Assembly (NCBI GenBank): GCA_028291055.1
Contig: JAQGIP010000046.1
Span: 1-41,078 of the forward strand
DNA from: Caulobacter sp.
GTDB lineage: Bacteria; Pseudomonadota; Alphaproteobacteria; Caulobacterales; Caulobacteraceae
Direction: 5' to 3'
Length of the DNA stretch: 41,078 bases
Shown: positions 1-7,963 of the stretch, one piece after another
Layout: every line of letters begins with the position of its first letter
Position numbering within the stretch: position 1 is the stretch's first letter
Notes under the pieces: model-generated
The model's database searches: none
What the model was told of the DNA's origin: nothing
The model's input: only the letters and a program-made list of their open reading frames with translations
Position numbers and translations under genes: made by a program

Positions 1-450
1 GTCGAAGGTGTCCAGCGCCTCCGCATCCACGTCCTTCAGGCCATGGCGGGCGTCGATCAGCAGGTAGGCGCGCTTCAGGTTCGGGCGGCCGCGCAGGTAG
101 TCGCGGCCGAGGTTCTGGAACTTCTTCACCTCGCCGCGGGAGGCGCGGGCGAAGCCGTAGCCTGGCAGGTCGACCAGGCGGAGCTTCTCGTCGGCCACGA
201 AGAAATTGACCTCGCGGGTGCGGCCCGGGGAGTTGGAGGCGCGGGCGAGGTGCAGGCGGCCCGTCACGGCGTTGATCAGCGTGGACTTGCCGACGTTGGA
301 GCGGCCGGCGAAGGCCACCTCCGGCAGGTCGGCCGGGGGCAGGCCGTCCATGTTCACCGCGCCCATCATGAAGGTGCAGGGGTGCCGAAACAGCACCCGC
401 GCCGCCTCAAGCTCGTCGTCGGTGAAGAGGGGGTCTGCGACCTCGGTCAT
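1..450 (-). CDS. engB: EngB/YihA ribosome-biogenesis GTPase, partial (C-terminus off the left edge)
   Basis: Small Era/TrmE-like GTPase that acts late in assembly of the large ribosomal subunit. The first 150 residues are present. The G1 P-loop reads GRSNVGKS near residue 40, the NSPGRT switch I segment follows, and the G3 motif is DLPGYGFA near residue 95, a combination typical of EngB. The G4 (TKxD) and G5 parts lie outside the window. The ATG at 450 overlaps the TGA of yidC by 4 nt (ATGA), so translation is probably coupled. It is the last visible gene of the rpmH-rnpA-yidC unit, a common order in alphaproteobacteria. The identification is firm; only the length is unknown. Confidence 0.95.
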   Translation of the reverse strand, partial: MTEVADPLFTDDELEAARVLFRHPCTFMMGAVNMDGLPPADLPEVAFAGRSNVGKSTLINAVTGRLHLARASNSPGRTREVNFFVADEKLRLVDLPGYGFARASRGEVKKFQNLGRDYLRGRPNLKRAYLLIDARHGLKDVDAEALDTFD

Positions 451-2333
451 ACGGTTTCCGCGTGATGGCCGATGCCGCGCACCCGCTTGATGAAGCCGTC
501 GATGGGATTGTCCACCTCCAGCCGGTGCATGATCACATACTGCTGCAGGATCGACAGCACGTTGGACCAGGTCCAGTAGATCAGCAGGCCGACCGGGAAG
601 GTGGCCATGATGAAGGTGAACATGATCGGCATCAGCTGGAAGATGCGCTGCTGCATCGGGTCGGGCGCCGGCGGGTTCATCGCCGTCGTCAGCCACATGG
701 TGAAGCCGTAGAGCAGGGGCAGAACGCCCAGGTGCAGGTGGCCGGCCAGGATGGCGTTGCCGAACAGGATCAGCTGGTCAGGGTGCCAGGGGATCAGGCC
801 GAACAGGTTCCAGATGGTGGTGGGGTCCTGGCCCGACAGGTCCTTGATCCAGCCCAGGAAGGGCGTGTGGCGCATCTCGATGGTGACCGAGAGCACCTTG
901 TAGACCGAGAAGAAGACCGGGATCTGCAGCAGCATGGGCAGGCAGCCCATCATCGGGTTGATCTTTTCGCGCGCATAGATGGCCATCATCTCCTGCTGCT
1001 GCTTGGCGGGATCGTCCTTGAACTTGACCTTCAGTTCCTCAAGCTGCGGCTGCAGCTTCTTCATCTTGGTCATCGACTCGTAGCTCTTGTTCGCCAGCGG
1101 GAAGAGGACCAGGCGAACGGTCACGGTGAGCGCGAGGATGGCCAGGCCGAAGCTGCCGATGCCGCTCTTCAGGAACTCCAGCAGCTTGAAGAAGGGCCGG
1201 GTCAGGAACCAGAACATGCCCCAGTCGATGGCGTTGTCGAAGTTGGTGAGCCCGTACTTCTTTTGATAGTCGCTCAGGACCGTGGCGGTCTTGGCGCCGG
1301 CGAACATCAGGGTCGACTGAGTCGTGGACTGGCCGGGCTGCAACGTCAGTTCCGCGGTGCGGCTGAAGCTGGTCTGATAGAAGTCGCCATTACCCTTGCT
1401 GGAGGCGAACCGGCCGGTGAAGCCGGTCTTCGGCGCCTTGGGGTCGGGGGCCAGCGCCACCAGCCAGTATTTGTCGGTGATGCCCAGCCATGCCGGGTTG
1501 TCGTAGTTCATGGGCTCGGTCTTCTTGATCCAAGCCGGGTATTTGATGTGTTGCGCCTGCTTGCCGTCCGCGCCGAAGTAGCCGATGGCGCCCTCCAGCA
1601 CGATGCTGTTGCCGCCGAGCGGCGGCTGGCCGTTGGCGGTCTTGGGCAGGCCCTGGCGTTCGATCTGGGCGTAGGGACGCAGCGCCACGGGGGTCGCACC
1701 TTTGTTGACCACCGTGTCGGTGACCCGGAACATATATTTGTCGTCCACCTCGATCGCGCGGGTGAAGACCAGGTTCTGGGGCGAGGTATAGGTCATCACC
1801 ACCGGATGGCCCTCGGTCAGGGTGTCCCCCGACTGTAGCGTCCAGACCGTGTTGTCGTCGGGCAGACCGGCCACGTTCTGGCCCGACCAGCCGAAGCGGC
1901 TGTACCAGCTATTTTCCGCGCCGGCGGGGCGCAGCAGCTGGACAGGGGGCGAGGTCTTGTCGAGCCCCTGGTGATAGTTGGCCAGCGACAGGTCATCGAT
2001 ACGGCCGCCGCGCAGCGACAGCGAACCGGTGATGGCGAGGGGCCCCCAGGTCTTGTTGACGGCGAGAGACTTGGCGTCCTCGTGGGTGACGATCTGGTGG
2101 CGCAGTTCAGGCGGGCCCAGGGCCTGTTCGCGGCTGATCACGATCGGCGCGGGCTTGCCGTCCGGTCCCACGGGGCCCTGAGCGGCGGCAGTCGCCGGCG
2201 CCGCGGCGGCCTTCTTCTGCTCATCCAGCCGCTTCTTGGTCGACGGGTTGATGACGAAATACTGGTAGGCCATCAGGACCGCCGCGGCGATGACCCCGAA
2301 GACGATCAGATTGCGGTTCGACTCGTTGGGCAT
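447..2333 (-). CDS. yidC: Membrane protein insertase YidC
   Basis: Inserts and folds inner-membrane proteins, alone or with SecYEG. At 628 residues it has the long proteobacterial form. There is an N-terminal membrane anchor (about residues 8-24), a low-complexity Ala/Pro linker, a large periplasmic beta-domain (about 60-360), and the conserved C-terminal insertase core from about 375. In the core, the TVRLVLFPL segment carries the conserved Arg of the hydrophilic groove, and the charged cytoplasmic loop ([10 protein letters not shown] onward) and the [13 protein letters not shown] segment are all recognisable. It lies 9 nt after the rnpA stop and overlaps engB by 4 nt, so the block reads as one operon. 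The start at 2333 places the hydrophobic segment right after a short MPNESNRN leader, as expected for YidC. Confidence 0.97.
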   Translation of the reverse strand: MPNESNRNLIVFGVIAAAVLMAYQYFVINPSTKKRLDEQKKAAAAPATAAAQGPVGPDGKPAPIVISREQALGPPELRHQIVTHEDAKSLAVNKTWGPLAITGSLSLRGGRIDDLSLANYHQGLDKTSPPVQLLRPAGAENSWYSRFGWSGQNVAGLPDDNTVWTLQSGDTLTEGHPVVMTYTSPQNLVFTRAIEVDDKYMFRVTDTVVNKGATPVALRPYAQIERQGLPKTANGQPPLGGNSIVLEGAIGYFGADGKQAQHIKYPAWIKKTEPMNYDNPAWLGITDKYWLVALAPDPKAPKTGFTGRFASSKGNGDFYQTSFSRTAELTLQPGQSTTQSTLMFAGAKTATVLSDYQKKYGLTNFDNAIDWGMFWFLTRPFFKLLEFLKSGIGSFGLAILALTVTVRLVLFPLANKSYESMTKMKKLQPQLEELKVKFKDDPAKQQQEMMAIYAREKINPMMGCLPMLLQIPVFFSVYKVLSVTIEMRHTPFLGWIKDLSGQDPTTIWNLFGLIPWHPDQLILFGNAILAGHLHLGVLPLLYGFTMWLTTAMNPPAPDPMQQRIFQLMPIMFTFIMATFPVGLLIYWTWSNVLSILQQYVIMHRLEVDNPIDGFIKRVRGIGHHAETV

Positions 2334-2342
2334 GGGCGTGGG

Positions 2343-2816
2343 CTAACCGGTGCGGGAGGCTGAATCGGAAGGGGACCCGGGCGCGGCCGGAACGGAAGGG
2401 TTGGCGGCCCGCGCGATGCGGGCGTCGAAGTCGGCGGCGAGGCTTAACAGCGCGTTTTTCACGTCGTCAAGCAAACGCCCCCATTCCCGCGCCGTCGTGC
2501 CGCCGCGGGCGATGAACACATAGTCGCAAGCGGGCCGTCCATGAAGGGGCAGCATGACGCGGGCGGCCTCGCGCAGACGTCTTTTGGCGCGGTTTCGCAC
2601 CACCGAGCCGCCGACCTTGCGGGTGGCGGTGAATCCGGCGCGGATCAGGGGGTCTTGGGGTTGCGCATCTTCCCCAATGCTCATGGGGGGACGCGGGCGC
2701 ATCTGAACGACGACGGCGCCGCGCGCGAGCGACGGCGCCTTGGCGGCCAACAGGAAGTCTGGCCGCTTGCGTATGCGTTCTAAGCGATAGGTATCTGGGG
2801 GGGTGGCTTCGGTCAG
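2343..2816 (-). CDS. rnpA: Ribonuclease P protein component, probable CTG start
   Basis: Protein subunit of RNase P, which matures tRNA 5' ends together with the rnpB RNA. The RNR signature is clear (VVRNRAKRRLREA), and the product ends in a variable Ala/Pro/Ser tail. The first conventional start is a TTG at 2750, but it would remove the conserved N-terminal basic segment: the frame stays open upstream and reads YRLERIRKRPDFLLAAK, as RnpA N-termini do. The only plausible initiator between that segment and the in-frame TAG at 2832-2834 is a CTG at 2814-2816, with GAGG 9 nt upstream. That gives 157 residues, usual for the family. The gene lies 29 nt after rpmH and 9 nt before yidC. The product is certain; the CTG start is inferred. 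Confidence 0.88.
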   Translation of the reverse strand: MTEATPPDTYRLERIRKRPDFLLAAKAPSLARGAVVVQMRPRPPMSIGEDAQPQDPLIRAGFTATRKVGGSVVRNRAKRRLREAARVMLPLHGRPACDYVFIARGGTTAREWGRLLDDVKNALLSLAADFDARIARAANPSVPAAPGSPSDSASRTG

Positions 2817-2845
2817 GCCGAAACCCTCGGTCTAACGCGCGCTGA

Positions 2846-2980
2846 CTAGGCGGTCAGGCGCTTGCGGCCCTTGGCGCGGCGGCGCTGGATGACCTTCTGG
2901 CCGTTCTTGGTGGCCATACGCGAGCGCCAGCCGTGACGGCGCGCACGCACGAGTCGCGAGGGCTGGAAAGTGCGCTTCAC
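2846..2980 (-). CDS. rpmH: 50S ribosomal protein L34
   Basis: A 44-residue highly basic protein of the large ribosomal subunit. It starts [20 protein letters not shown] and ends KGRKRLTA, the invariant L34 pattern. The start codon is GTG at 2980 and the stop is TAG at 2846-2848. It is the first gene of the rpmH-rnpA-yidC-engB unit, 29 nt before the proposed rnpA start. In many bacteria this locus lies near the replication origin, but no dnaA gene or origin is visible here. Confidence 0.97.
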   Translation of the reverse strand: MKRTFQPSRLVRARRHGWRSRMATKNGQKVIQRRRAKGRKRLTA

Positions 2981-3088
2981 GGGGTAGCTCCAGGTTCAAA
3001 GGTTCTCGGCCCGCGAACGGCGGGTCGAAACGAGGGGCGGTGGATAAGGGAAGGGGGGCGGGCTGTCAACCGGAGTCGGCGAAGCGCC
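2981..3088. promoter_or_regulatory. Upstream region of the rpmH operon
   Basis: Gap of about 100 nt between the rpmH start and the stop of the quinone reductase gene, both on the minus strand. It should hold the promoter of the ribosomal-protein operon. No convincing -35/-10 pair was picked out by eye, and no riboswitch-like fold was recognised. Confidence 0.3.
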
Positions 3089-4069
3089 CTATAGATCCGG
3101 CCGGATCACGGCCTTGCCGATCACCTGGCGGTTGGCCAGCAGGTCGAAGGCTTGGCGCCAGTCGGCCAGCGGTAGTTCCGCGTGGACGCGGGGACGGATC
3201 ACGCCCTCGTCGGCCAGCTTCCAGACAGCGGCGGCGTTCTCGCGGCCCTTCTGCGGGAACTGGCGGCCGTATTCGCCGGCCCGCACGCCCACCACTGAGA
3301 AGCCCTTGATCAGGGGCATGTTGACCGAGATCGTCGGGATGCGTCCGGAGGTGAAGCCGATCACCAGCAGGCGGCCGTCGAAGGCAATGCAGCGCACGCT
3401 CTCGTCGAAGACGTCGCCGCCGACCGGATCGTAGATGACGTCGGCCCCGCCGCCGGTGAGGGCCTTCACCTGTTCGCGGAAGCCGTGGGTGACGTTGAGC
3501 ACGGCGTCGGGCGCATATTCGTCCTGGAGCACCTTCAGCTTGTCGTCGGAGGCGGAGGTGGCGATCACCCGCGCGCCCAGCGCCTTGCCCAGGTCGACGG
3601 CGGCCAGGCCCACCCCGCCGGCGGCGCCGTGCACCAGCAGCCATTCGCCCGGCTGGATGTTGGCGCGGCGCACCAGGGAGACGTAGGCGGTCAGATAGGC
3701 CGCGCCATAGGCGGCCGCCTGGCTGAAGGACAGGCGCGCGGGCTTGGGCTTCAAGGCCGCCTGGGGCAGCACGATCAATTCGGCGAAGGCGCCCAGCTTG
3801 GCGCCGCCCACCACGACATCGCCGATGGCGAAGGCGGTCACGCCCTCGCCCAGGGCCTCCACCTCGCCGGCCATCTCCATGCCCAGGCCGAAGGGCAGCG
3901 TGGGCTTCATCTGGTATTCGCCCCGGGTCATCAGCAGGTCGGGGAAGTTGACCGAGGCGGCGCGCACGCGGACCAGCATCTCGCCGGGGCCGGGCGTGGG
4001 ATCGGGCACGTCCTTGAGGACGCAGCCGCCGTAGTCGGGCTCAAGGTTTTCGACGATCAGGGCGCGCAT
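3089..4069 (-). CDS. Zinc-independent MDR NADPH:quinone oxidoreductase family protein
   Basis: Medium-chain dehydrogenase/reductase of the quinone oxidoreductase (QOR) branch, expected to reduce quinones or enoyl/enone substrates with NADPH in the cytoplasm. The N-terminal GroES-like fold (about residues 1-125) contains the family's RVRAASVNFPDLLMTRG and PFGLGMEMAGEVEALG segments. The Rossmann half has the HGAAGGVGLAAVDLGKALGARVIATA-type nucleotide loop (AAGGVG, about 147-152). The structural zinc cysteines of zinc alcohol dehydrogenases are absent. Length is 326 residues from the ATG at 4069; a GTG immediately upstream at 4072 could add one residue. Repeat A1 separates it from the upstream hydrolase gene, so it may be transcribed independently. 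The physiological substrate cannot be read from the sequence. Confidence 0.85.
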   Translation of the reverse strand: MRALIVENLEPDYGGCVLKDVPDPTPGPGEMLVRVRAASVNFPDLLMTRGEYQMKPTLPFGLGMEMAGEVEALGEGVTAFAIGDVVVGGAKLGAFAELIVLPQAALKPKPARLSFSQAAAYGAAYLTAYVSLVRRANIQPGEWLLVHGAAGGVGLAAVDLGKALGARVIATSASDDKLKVLQDEYAPDAVLNVTHGFREQVKALTGGGADVIYDPVGGDVFDESVRCIAFDGRLLVIGFTSGRIPTISVNMPLIKGFSVVGVRAGEYGRQFPQKGRENAAAVWKLADEGVIRPRVHAELPLADWRQAFDLLANRQVIGKAVIRPDL

Positions 4070-4079
4070 CACCCCTGTC

Positions 4080-4188
4080 TCCGCTCGTCCCCGCGAAGGC
4101 GGGGATCCAAGCAGCGCATCCGGATATCCGCCACGCTGCTGAAGCCCGTCAACTCAGCTTGGACCCCCGCCTTCGCGGGGGCGAGCGG
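4080..4188. repeat. Family A palindromic intergenic repeat, copy 1 (two arms)
   Basis: Left arm 4080-4112 (core CGTCCCCGCGAAGGCGGGGA followed by TCCAAGC) and right arm 4157-4188 (GCTTGG, ACCCCCGCCTTCGCGGGGGC, GAGCGG) are imperfect reverse complements around about 44 nt of unrelated sequence. Each arm is itself a GC hairpin. The same core recurs at 22683, 33371, 33808 and 37396. It lies between the hydrolase stop (4203) and the quinone reductase start (4069) on the minus strand. Confidence 0.85.
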
Positions 4189-4202
4189 CCTTTTAAATGT
4201 CA

Positions 4203-5249
4203 CTAGGCCAGGCGCCCTTCGAAGGCTTCGCGCACCAGCCCGGCGATCTCGCGGCAGGCCACGTCGGCGCAGGGCACGGCGCCGGTGAAGGCCACGAAGG
4301 CGTGGGCCAGGCTGTCGTAGCAGCGGTAGATCACCGGCACGCCGGCGTCCTTCAGGTGCTTGGCATAGGCCTCGCCCTGGTCGACCAGGGGGTCGAAGCC
4401 GGCGGTGACCACCACGGCGGGGGCCAGGCCCGACAGGTCGTCGGACTTGATCGGCGACAGGCGCGGATCGGCCGGATCGGCGCCGGGGCCCATATAATGG
4501 CCCATGAACCACTCCATGGTGGCGCGGTTCAGCGGATAGGCGTCGGCATAGGTGGTCATCGACTGGGTTTCGGACGCCACGTCGACGGCGGGGTAGACGA
4601 GCAGTTGGAGGGCCGGCTGGGGTTCGCCCAGGCGCTTCATCTCCTGGCACAGCACGGCCGCGAAATTGCCGCCCATGGAATCGCCGGCGACGGCGGCCTG
4701 GTCCGGTGCGGCGCCGAAGCGCGCGGCGTTGTCGCGGGCCCAACGGTAGGCGCTGAGCATGTCGTCGAGACCGGCCGGATAGCGGTGCTCGGGCGCCAGG
4801 CGGTAGTCGACGGAGATCACCGCCGTGCGCGCGATGGCGGCCAGGATGCCGCAGAAGACGCCGCACATGTCGAGGTCGCCGATCACCCCGCCGCCCATAT
4901 GGGCGAAGACGATCAGCGGGACGTTGGCGTCCTGGTCGGCGGGGCGGTAGACGCGCAGCGGGATCGGCCCGCCTTCCCCGTCGATGGACAGGTCCTCGGT
5001 GCGAACGCCCGGCTCGGGGTCGCCGGCCACGGCGGCGATGGCGCCGGCGCTGCCGACCCGCGCATCGGCGGGCTGAAGGGTCCACATCGGCGGCGCGGCG
5101 CGGGCCATGTTGGCCATGAACTGAAGGCGCGGATCGAGGGTGCGGCCGCCCTGATAGACGACGCTGCCGCCCGACAGCGCGCGCAGGAAGGGCGTCGGCA
5201 GCGACAGCATGCCCTTGAGGATCGCGCGCTGGACGGCCGGGTCGGCCAT
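4203..5249 (-). CDS. Alpha/beta hydrolase, HSL/acetyl-esterase family
   Basis: Serine hydrolase of the hormone-sensitive-lipase branch (alpha/beta hydrolase fold 3), likely acting on short acyl esters in the cytoplasm; no signal peptide is seen. At 348 residues it matches the family. The nucleophile elbow is GDSMGGN (GDSAGGN in most relatives), and the acid and histidine of the triad fit the GFDPLVDQGEAYAKHL and CYDSLAHAF segments near the C-terminus. The oxyanion motif that normally reads HGGGF reads HMGGG here. It follows a TetR regulator with only 3 nt between that gene's stop and this start, so regulator and enzyme are probably co-transcribed. The true ester is unknown. Confidence 0.88.
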   Translation of the reverse strand: MADPAVQRAILKGMLSLPTPFLRALSGGSVVYQGGRTLDPRLQFMANMARAAPPMWTLQPADARVGSAGAIAAVAGDPEPGVRTEDLSIDGEGGPIPLRVYRPADQDANVPLIVFAHMGGGVIGDLDMCGVFCGILAAIARTAVISVDYRLAPEHRYPAGLDDMLSAYRWARDNAARFGAAPDQAAVAGDSMGGNFAAVLCQEMKRLGEPQPALQLLVYPAVDVASETQSMTTYADAYPLNRATMEWFMGHYMGPGADPADPRLSPIKSDDLSGLAPAVVVTAGFDPLVDQGEAYAKHLKDAGVPVIYRCYDSLAHAFVAFTGAVPCADVACREIAGLVREAFEGRLA

Positions 5250-5252
5250 GGG

Positions 5253-5879
5253 TCAGTCCTCCAGCCGCGGCAGGGACGGTACGCCGCCGAGGATCAGCTT
5301 GACGCAGAAGTCCGTGGCCGCCGCGGTATCCACCGGGCGCCGCTCCAGCATCTTGTCGCCCACCTCGCGGGCGAGGGCGATACAGGCGGCCGCCAGGTAG
5401 TCCAGATCAACGCGCGGGGCGTTGCCGCGCTCCATGCCTTCGGCCATCACCGAGCGGACCTCTTCGAAAACGGCGGCGATCTCGGGGGTGGTGCGGGCGT
5501 GGGGGATGGTCTCGCCCGGCGGACGCTGGAGGCGCCAGCTCTCCTGCTCGTGGGCGATGAACTCGAAATAGGCGGAGACGGCGGCGCGCAGATAGCCTTC
5601 GAAATCGTCGTCGGCGCGGGCGTGCAACGCCTTGAGGATCGGCTTGAAGCGGCGCGCGCCCTCGTCGGCCAGGGCGTCGAACACCTCGTCCTTGGACTTG
5701 TAGTAGTTGTAGAAGGTGCCCGACGCCAAACCCGTGCGGCGGATGATGTCGCGCACCGTGCAGACGTCATAGCCCAGCTCGCCGAACACTTCGCGGGCGG
5801 CATCCAGGATGGCCAGGCGGTTGGCGACCTTGGTCTGTTCGCGTTTACCGGCGGGCGGAAGATAGGCGACTTGAGACAT
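5253..5879 (-). CDS. TetR/AcrR family transcriptional regulator
   Basis: One-component repressor-type regulator of 208 residues. The N-terminal helix-turn-helix (about residues 22-68) shows the TetR pattern AILDAAREVFGELGYD, VRDIIRRTGLASGTFYNYYKSKDEVF. The C-terminal ligand-binding part is helical and not assignable to a ligand class. It sits directly upstream of the alpha/beta hydrolase gene on the same strand with a 3-nt gap, suggesting it controls that unit and possibly the nearby monooxygenase or reductase. The 180 nt upstream (5880-6059) probably contain its operator; a GC-rich palindromic stretch (CGGCCGGGCGGCCG) lies close to the start but is not clearly an operator. Confidence 0.92.
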   Translation of the reverse strand: MSQVAYLPPAGKREQTKVANRLAILDAAREVFGELGYDVCTVRDIIRRTGLASGTFYNYYKSKDEVFDALADEGARRFKPILKALHARADDDFEGYLRAAVSAYFEFIAHEQESWRLQRPPGETIPHARTTPEIAAVFEEVRSVMAEGMERGNAPRVDLDYLAAACIALAREVGDKMLERRPVDTAAATDFCVKLILGGVPSLPRLED

Positions 5880-6059
5880 GCAATCCGTGACTGGGGCGCT
5901 CGGCCGGGCGGCCGAAAGATTCTGACGCCCGTCATCTATAGGACAGCATCTCGCCCCCTGTCCGCAAGGGTGTCCTCCCCGGGGCGGATGTTCGTGGCCG
6001 GACGCAGGGCCGTCTCGGAGCCTGGGCGGCGGGTCTCGCCGGGAGGTGGCGCGGCCAGC

Positions 6060-7448
6060 CTATTCCACCGCCATCGCCTCCGTGGGCGCCCCGGCCGCCC
6101 GCGCCGCGACGGGAAGGGCGTATCCGGCGGCCCGCGCCCGCTTCTCGCCCCGGGCGATCTCCTTGATCAGGTCGGCGCAATAGACGCCGAAGTCGACCTG
6201 GATGGTGTGGCGCTGGGAGCGGTAATATTGGCCCAGATGCGTCTCCTCGTCCTTGACGATGGTGGTCTTCATCTCGGCTTGCGAGGGCGGCCGGTAGTGG
6301 CCGGTGAGATAGGCGGCGGCCAGCTTGGCCTGTTGTTCGGCGAAGTTGACCAGGGTCGGCAGGGGCTGGGCGAGCGCCATGTAGAAGAGGTTAGGCAGGC
6401 CCGGCTTCATCATCCGCTTGAACAGCGGCAGGCGGTGGTCGGCGTCGGGGACCAGGTCCGGATCGTCGAAGAAGGGGAACTTCATGTCGTAGCCGGTGGC
6501 GAAGACGATGGCGTCGACCTGCTCGACGCTGCCGTCGGCGAAGCGGACGTTCTTGCCTTCAAGCCGTTCGATCGCCGGTTTGAACCGGATGTCGCCGCAG
6601 CCGGCCCGGGTCAGGAACTCGCCGCTCACCGAGGGATGGGCCTCCAGCGGCTCATGGTCGGGCTTGGGCAGGCCGTAGTCCTCCATCCTTCCCAGGGTCT
6701 TCTTGATCACGCTGCGGGCCATGGCCAAGCCCAGCTTGCGCGGCAGCCAGGCGGGCAGCATGGCTTTGTCGGCCGGCTTGCCGTTCATGTATTTGGGCAG
6801 CACCCAGACGCCGCGCCGGGCCGAGACCCACAGGTTCTTGGCGATCGGCCGCTGGGCCAGTTCGCTGGCGATATCCATGGCCGAATTGCCCATGCCGACG
6901 ACCACGACATTCTTGCCGCGCATGTCGACCGGATCGAAGGGGTCTGAGTAGGCGTGGCTGTGGAAGGCCGGCCCGTCGAACTCGCCCGGATAGGATGGGA
7001 TGCGCGGGCTCCAGTGGTGGCCGTTGCAGACGAACAGGACGTCATAGAGGCGGGTCTCGCCGGTCGAGAGGGTGACCTCCCACAGGCCGTCGTCGGTGCG
7101 TTGCGCCTTGGTGACGGCGGTGTTGAAGGTGATGGTTTCGCGCAGGCCGAAGTGGTCGACGTAGTCCTTGAAGTACTGCAGCAGCTGGGCGTGATGGGGG
7201 AAGTCTGGCCAATCGGCCGGGACCGGGAATTCCTCGAAGGCCAGGCGCCATTTGGAGGTGTCGATATGCAGGCTCTCGTAGCAGGCCGACATCCCGTTGG
7301 GGTTCTTGAAATACCAGTTGCCGCCGATATCGTCGGACATCTCGAAACAGTCGTAGGGGACGCCCACGTCCTTCAGACGCTTGGCGGTGGTGAAGCCGGA
7401 GCAGCCGGCCCCGATGATGCAGGCCTTGGGCAGCTTGCCGGCCATCAT
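6060..7448 (-). CDS. Flavin-containing monooxygenase (FMO-like, FAD/NADPH)
   Basis: Class B flavoprotein monooxygenase of 462 residues, expected to oxygenate a nucleophilic heteroatom or a ketone. The FAD Rossmann motif is GAGCSGFTTAKRL near residue 13. The NADPH Rossmann motif is GMGNSAMDIA near 187, the class fingerprint falls in the FDGPAFHSHAYSDP segment (FxGxxxHxxxY, FMO rather than the Baeyer-Villiger form with Trp), and ATGYD appears near 318. Two adjacent ATG codons (7448 and 7445) follow AGGGAG, so the exact first residue is uncertain by one. Neighbours (TetR, esterase, SDR, quinone reductase) suggest catabolism of an organic compound, but the substrate is not visible. Confidence 0.92.
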   Translation of the reverse strand: MMAGKLPKACIIGAGCSGFTTAKRLKDVGVPYDCFEMSDDIGGNWYFKNPNGMSACYESLHIDTSKWRLAFEEFPVPADWPDFPHHAQLLQYFKDYVDHFGLRETITFNTAVTKAQRTDDGLWEVTLSTGETRLYDVLFVCNGHHWSPRIPSYPGEFDGPAFHSHAYSDPFDPVDMRGKNVVVVGMGNSAMDIASELAQRPIAKNLWVSARRGVWVLPKYMNGKPADKAMLPAWLPRKLGLAMARSVIKKTLGRMEDYGLPKPDHEPLEAHPSVSGEFLTRAGCGDIRFKPAIERLEGKNVRFADGSVEQVDAIVFATGYDMKFPFFDDPDLVPDADHRLPLFKRMMKPGLPNLFYMALAQPLPTLVNFAEQQAKLAAAYLTGHYRPPSQAEMKTTIVKDEETHLGQYYRSQRHTIQVDFGVYCADLIKEIARGEKRARAAGYALPVAARAAGAPTEAMAVE

Positions 7449-7524
7449 CCATCTCCCTGAATTATCGTTGTTCAGTTGAGCCTACGCGGGATGACGCGGG
7501 CGTCAACGGCGCCGCGACGTCACC

Positions 7525-7911
7525 TCAGAAGGCGGGCTGATACGGCTGGTAGGTGGCGCTGGCGGTGCAGGACGCCGAGCACTGGGCCCAGCGGCCGGCG
7601 CAGTCCTCGTCGCCGCCCGCCGCGCAGAAATAGTAGGTCTGGGCGCAGCTGGAGCGGCACTGCATGGCGTCGGTCCCGCTGGCCTGCGGCACGGGCGCCG
7701 ACCAGACTTGGGCGAGGGCCGGCGGAATGGCCGCGCCATCGGCGGCTTTCGACTGGATCGCGCCGCCGGCCGGCAGGGCGCCGCGCAGGCCGGTGGCCGG
7801 GTCGGTCTTGGGCGCGGGCTGCTTGATCACGGTGATCTTGCCGCCCGGCCCGGCGGCGGCCGGGGCGGCAACCGCCAGGCAGATCAGGACGAGGGCGGCG
7901 AGACGGCGCAT
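7525..7911 (-). CDS. Secreted cysteine-containing protein of unknown function
   Basis: Not recognised. The 128-residue product has a clear Sec signal peptide (MRRLAALVLICLAVAAPAAA, cleavage probably after AAA near residue 20). A Pro/Ala-rich linker follows. The C-terminal 50 residues contain six cysteines in a compact pattern (CRSSC, YFCAAG, DCAGRW, CSASC) that suggests a small disulfide-bonded domain in the periplasm or outside. Several Tyr/Pro residues close the protein. It is flanked by the monooxygenase and an SDR gene on the same strand, with no overlap with either. The codon pattern matches its neighbours, so it looks like a genuine gene. Confidence 0.7.
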   Translation of the reverse strand: MRRLAALVLICLAVAAPAAAGPGGKITVIKQPAPKTDPATGLRGALPAGGAIQSKAADGAAIPPALAQVWSAPVPQASGTDAMQCRSSCAQTYYFCAAGGDEDCAGRWAQCSASCTASATYQPYQPAF

Positions 7912-7963
7912 GACCGGCAGGATGGGCTCCCGCCGGTTAAGGTTTCGCTAACCATAGTTTTCC

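Noticed and set aside
4197..6947. A 916-residue plus-strand ORF
   Set aside because: It lies antisense to the hydrolase, TetR and monooxygenase genes and is His/Gly/Gln/Ala-biased, the typical shadow of high-GC coding on the other strand.
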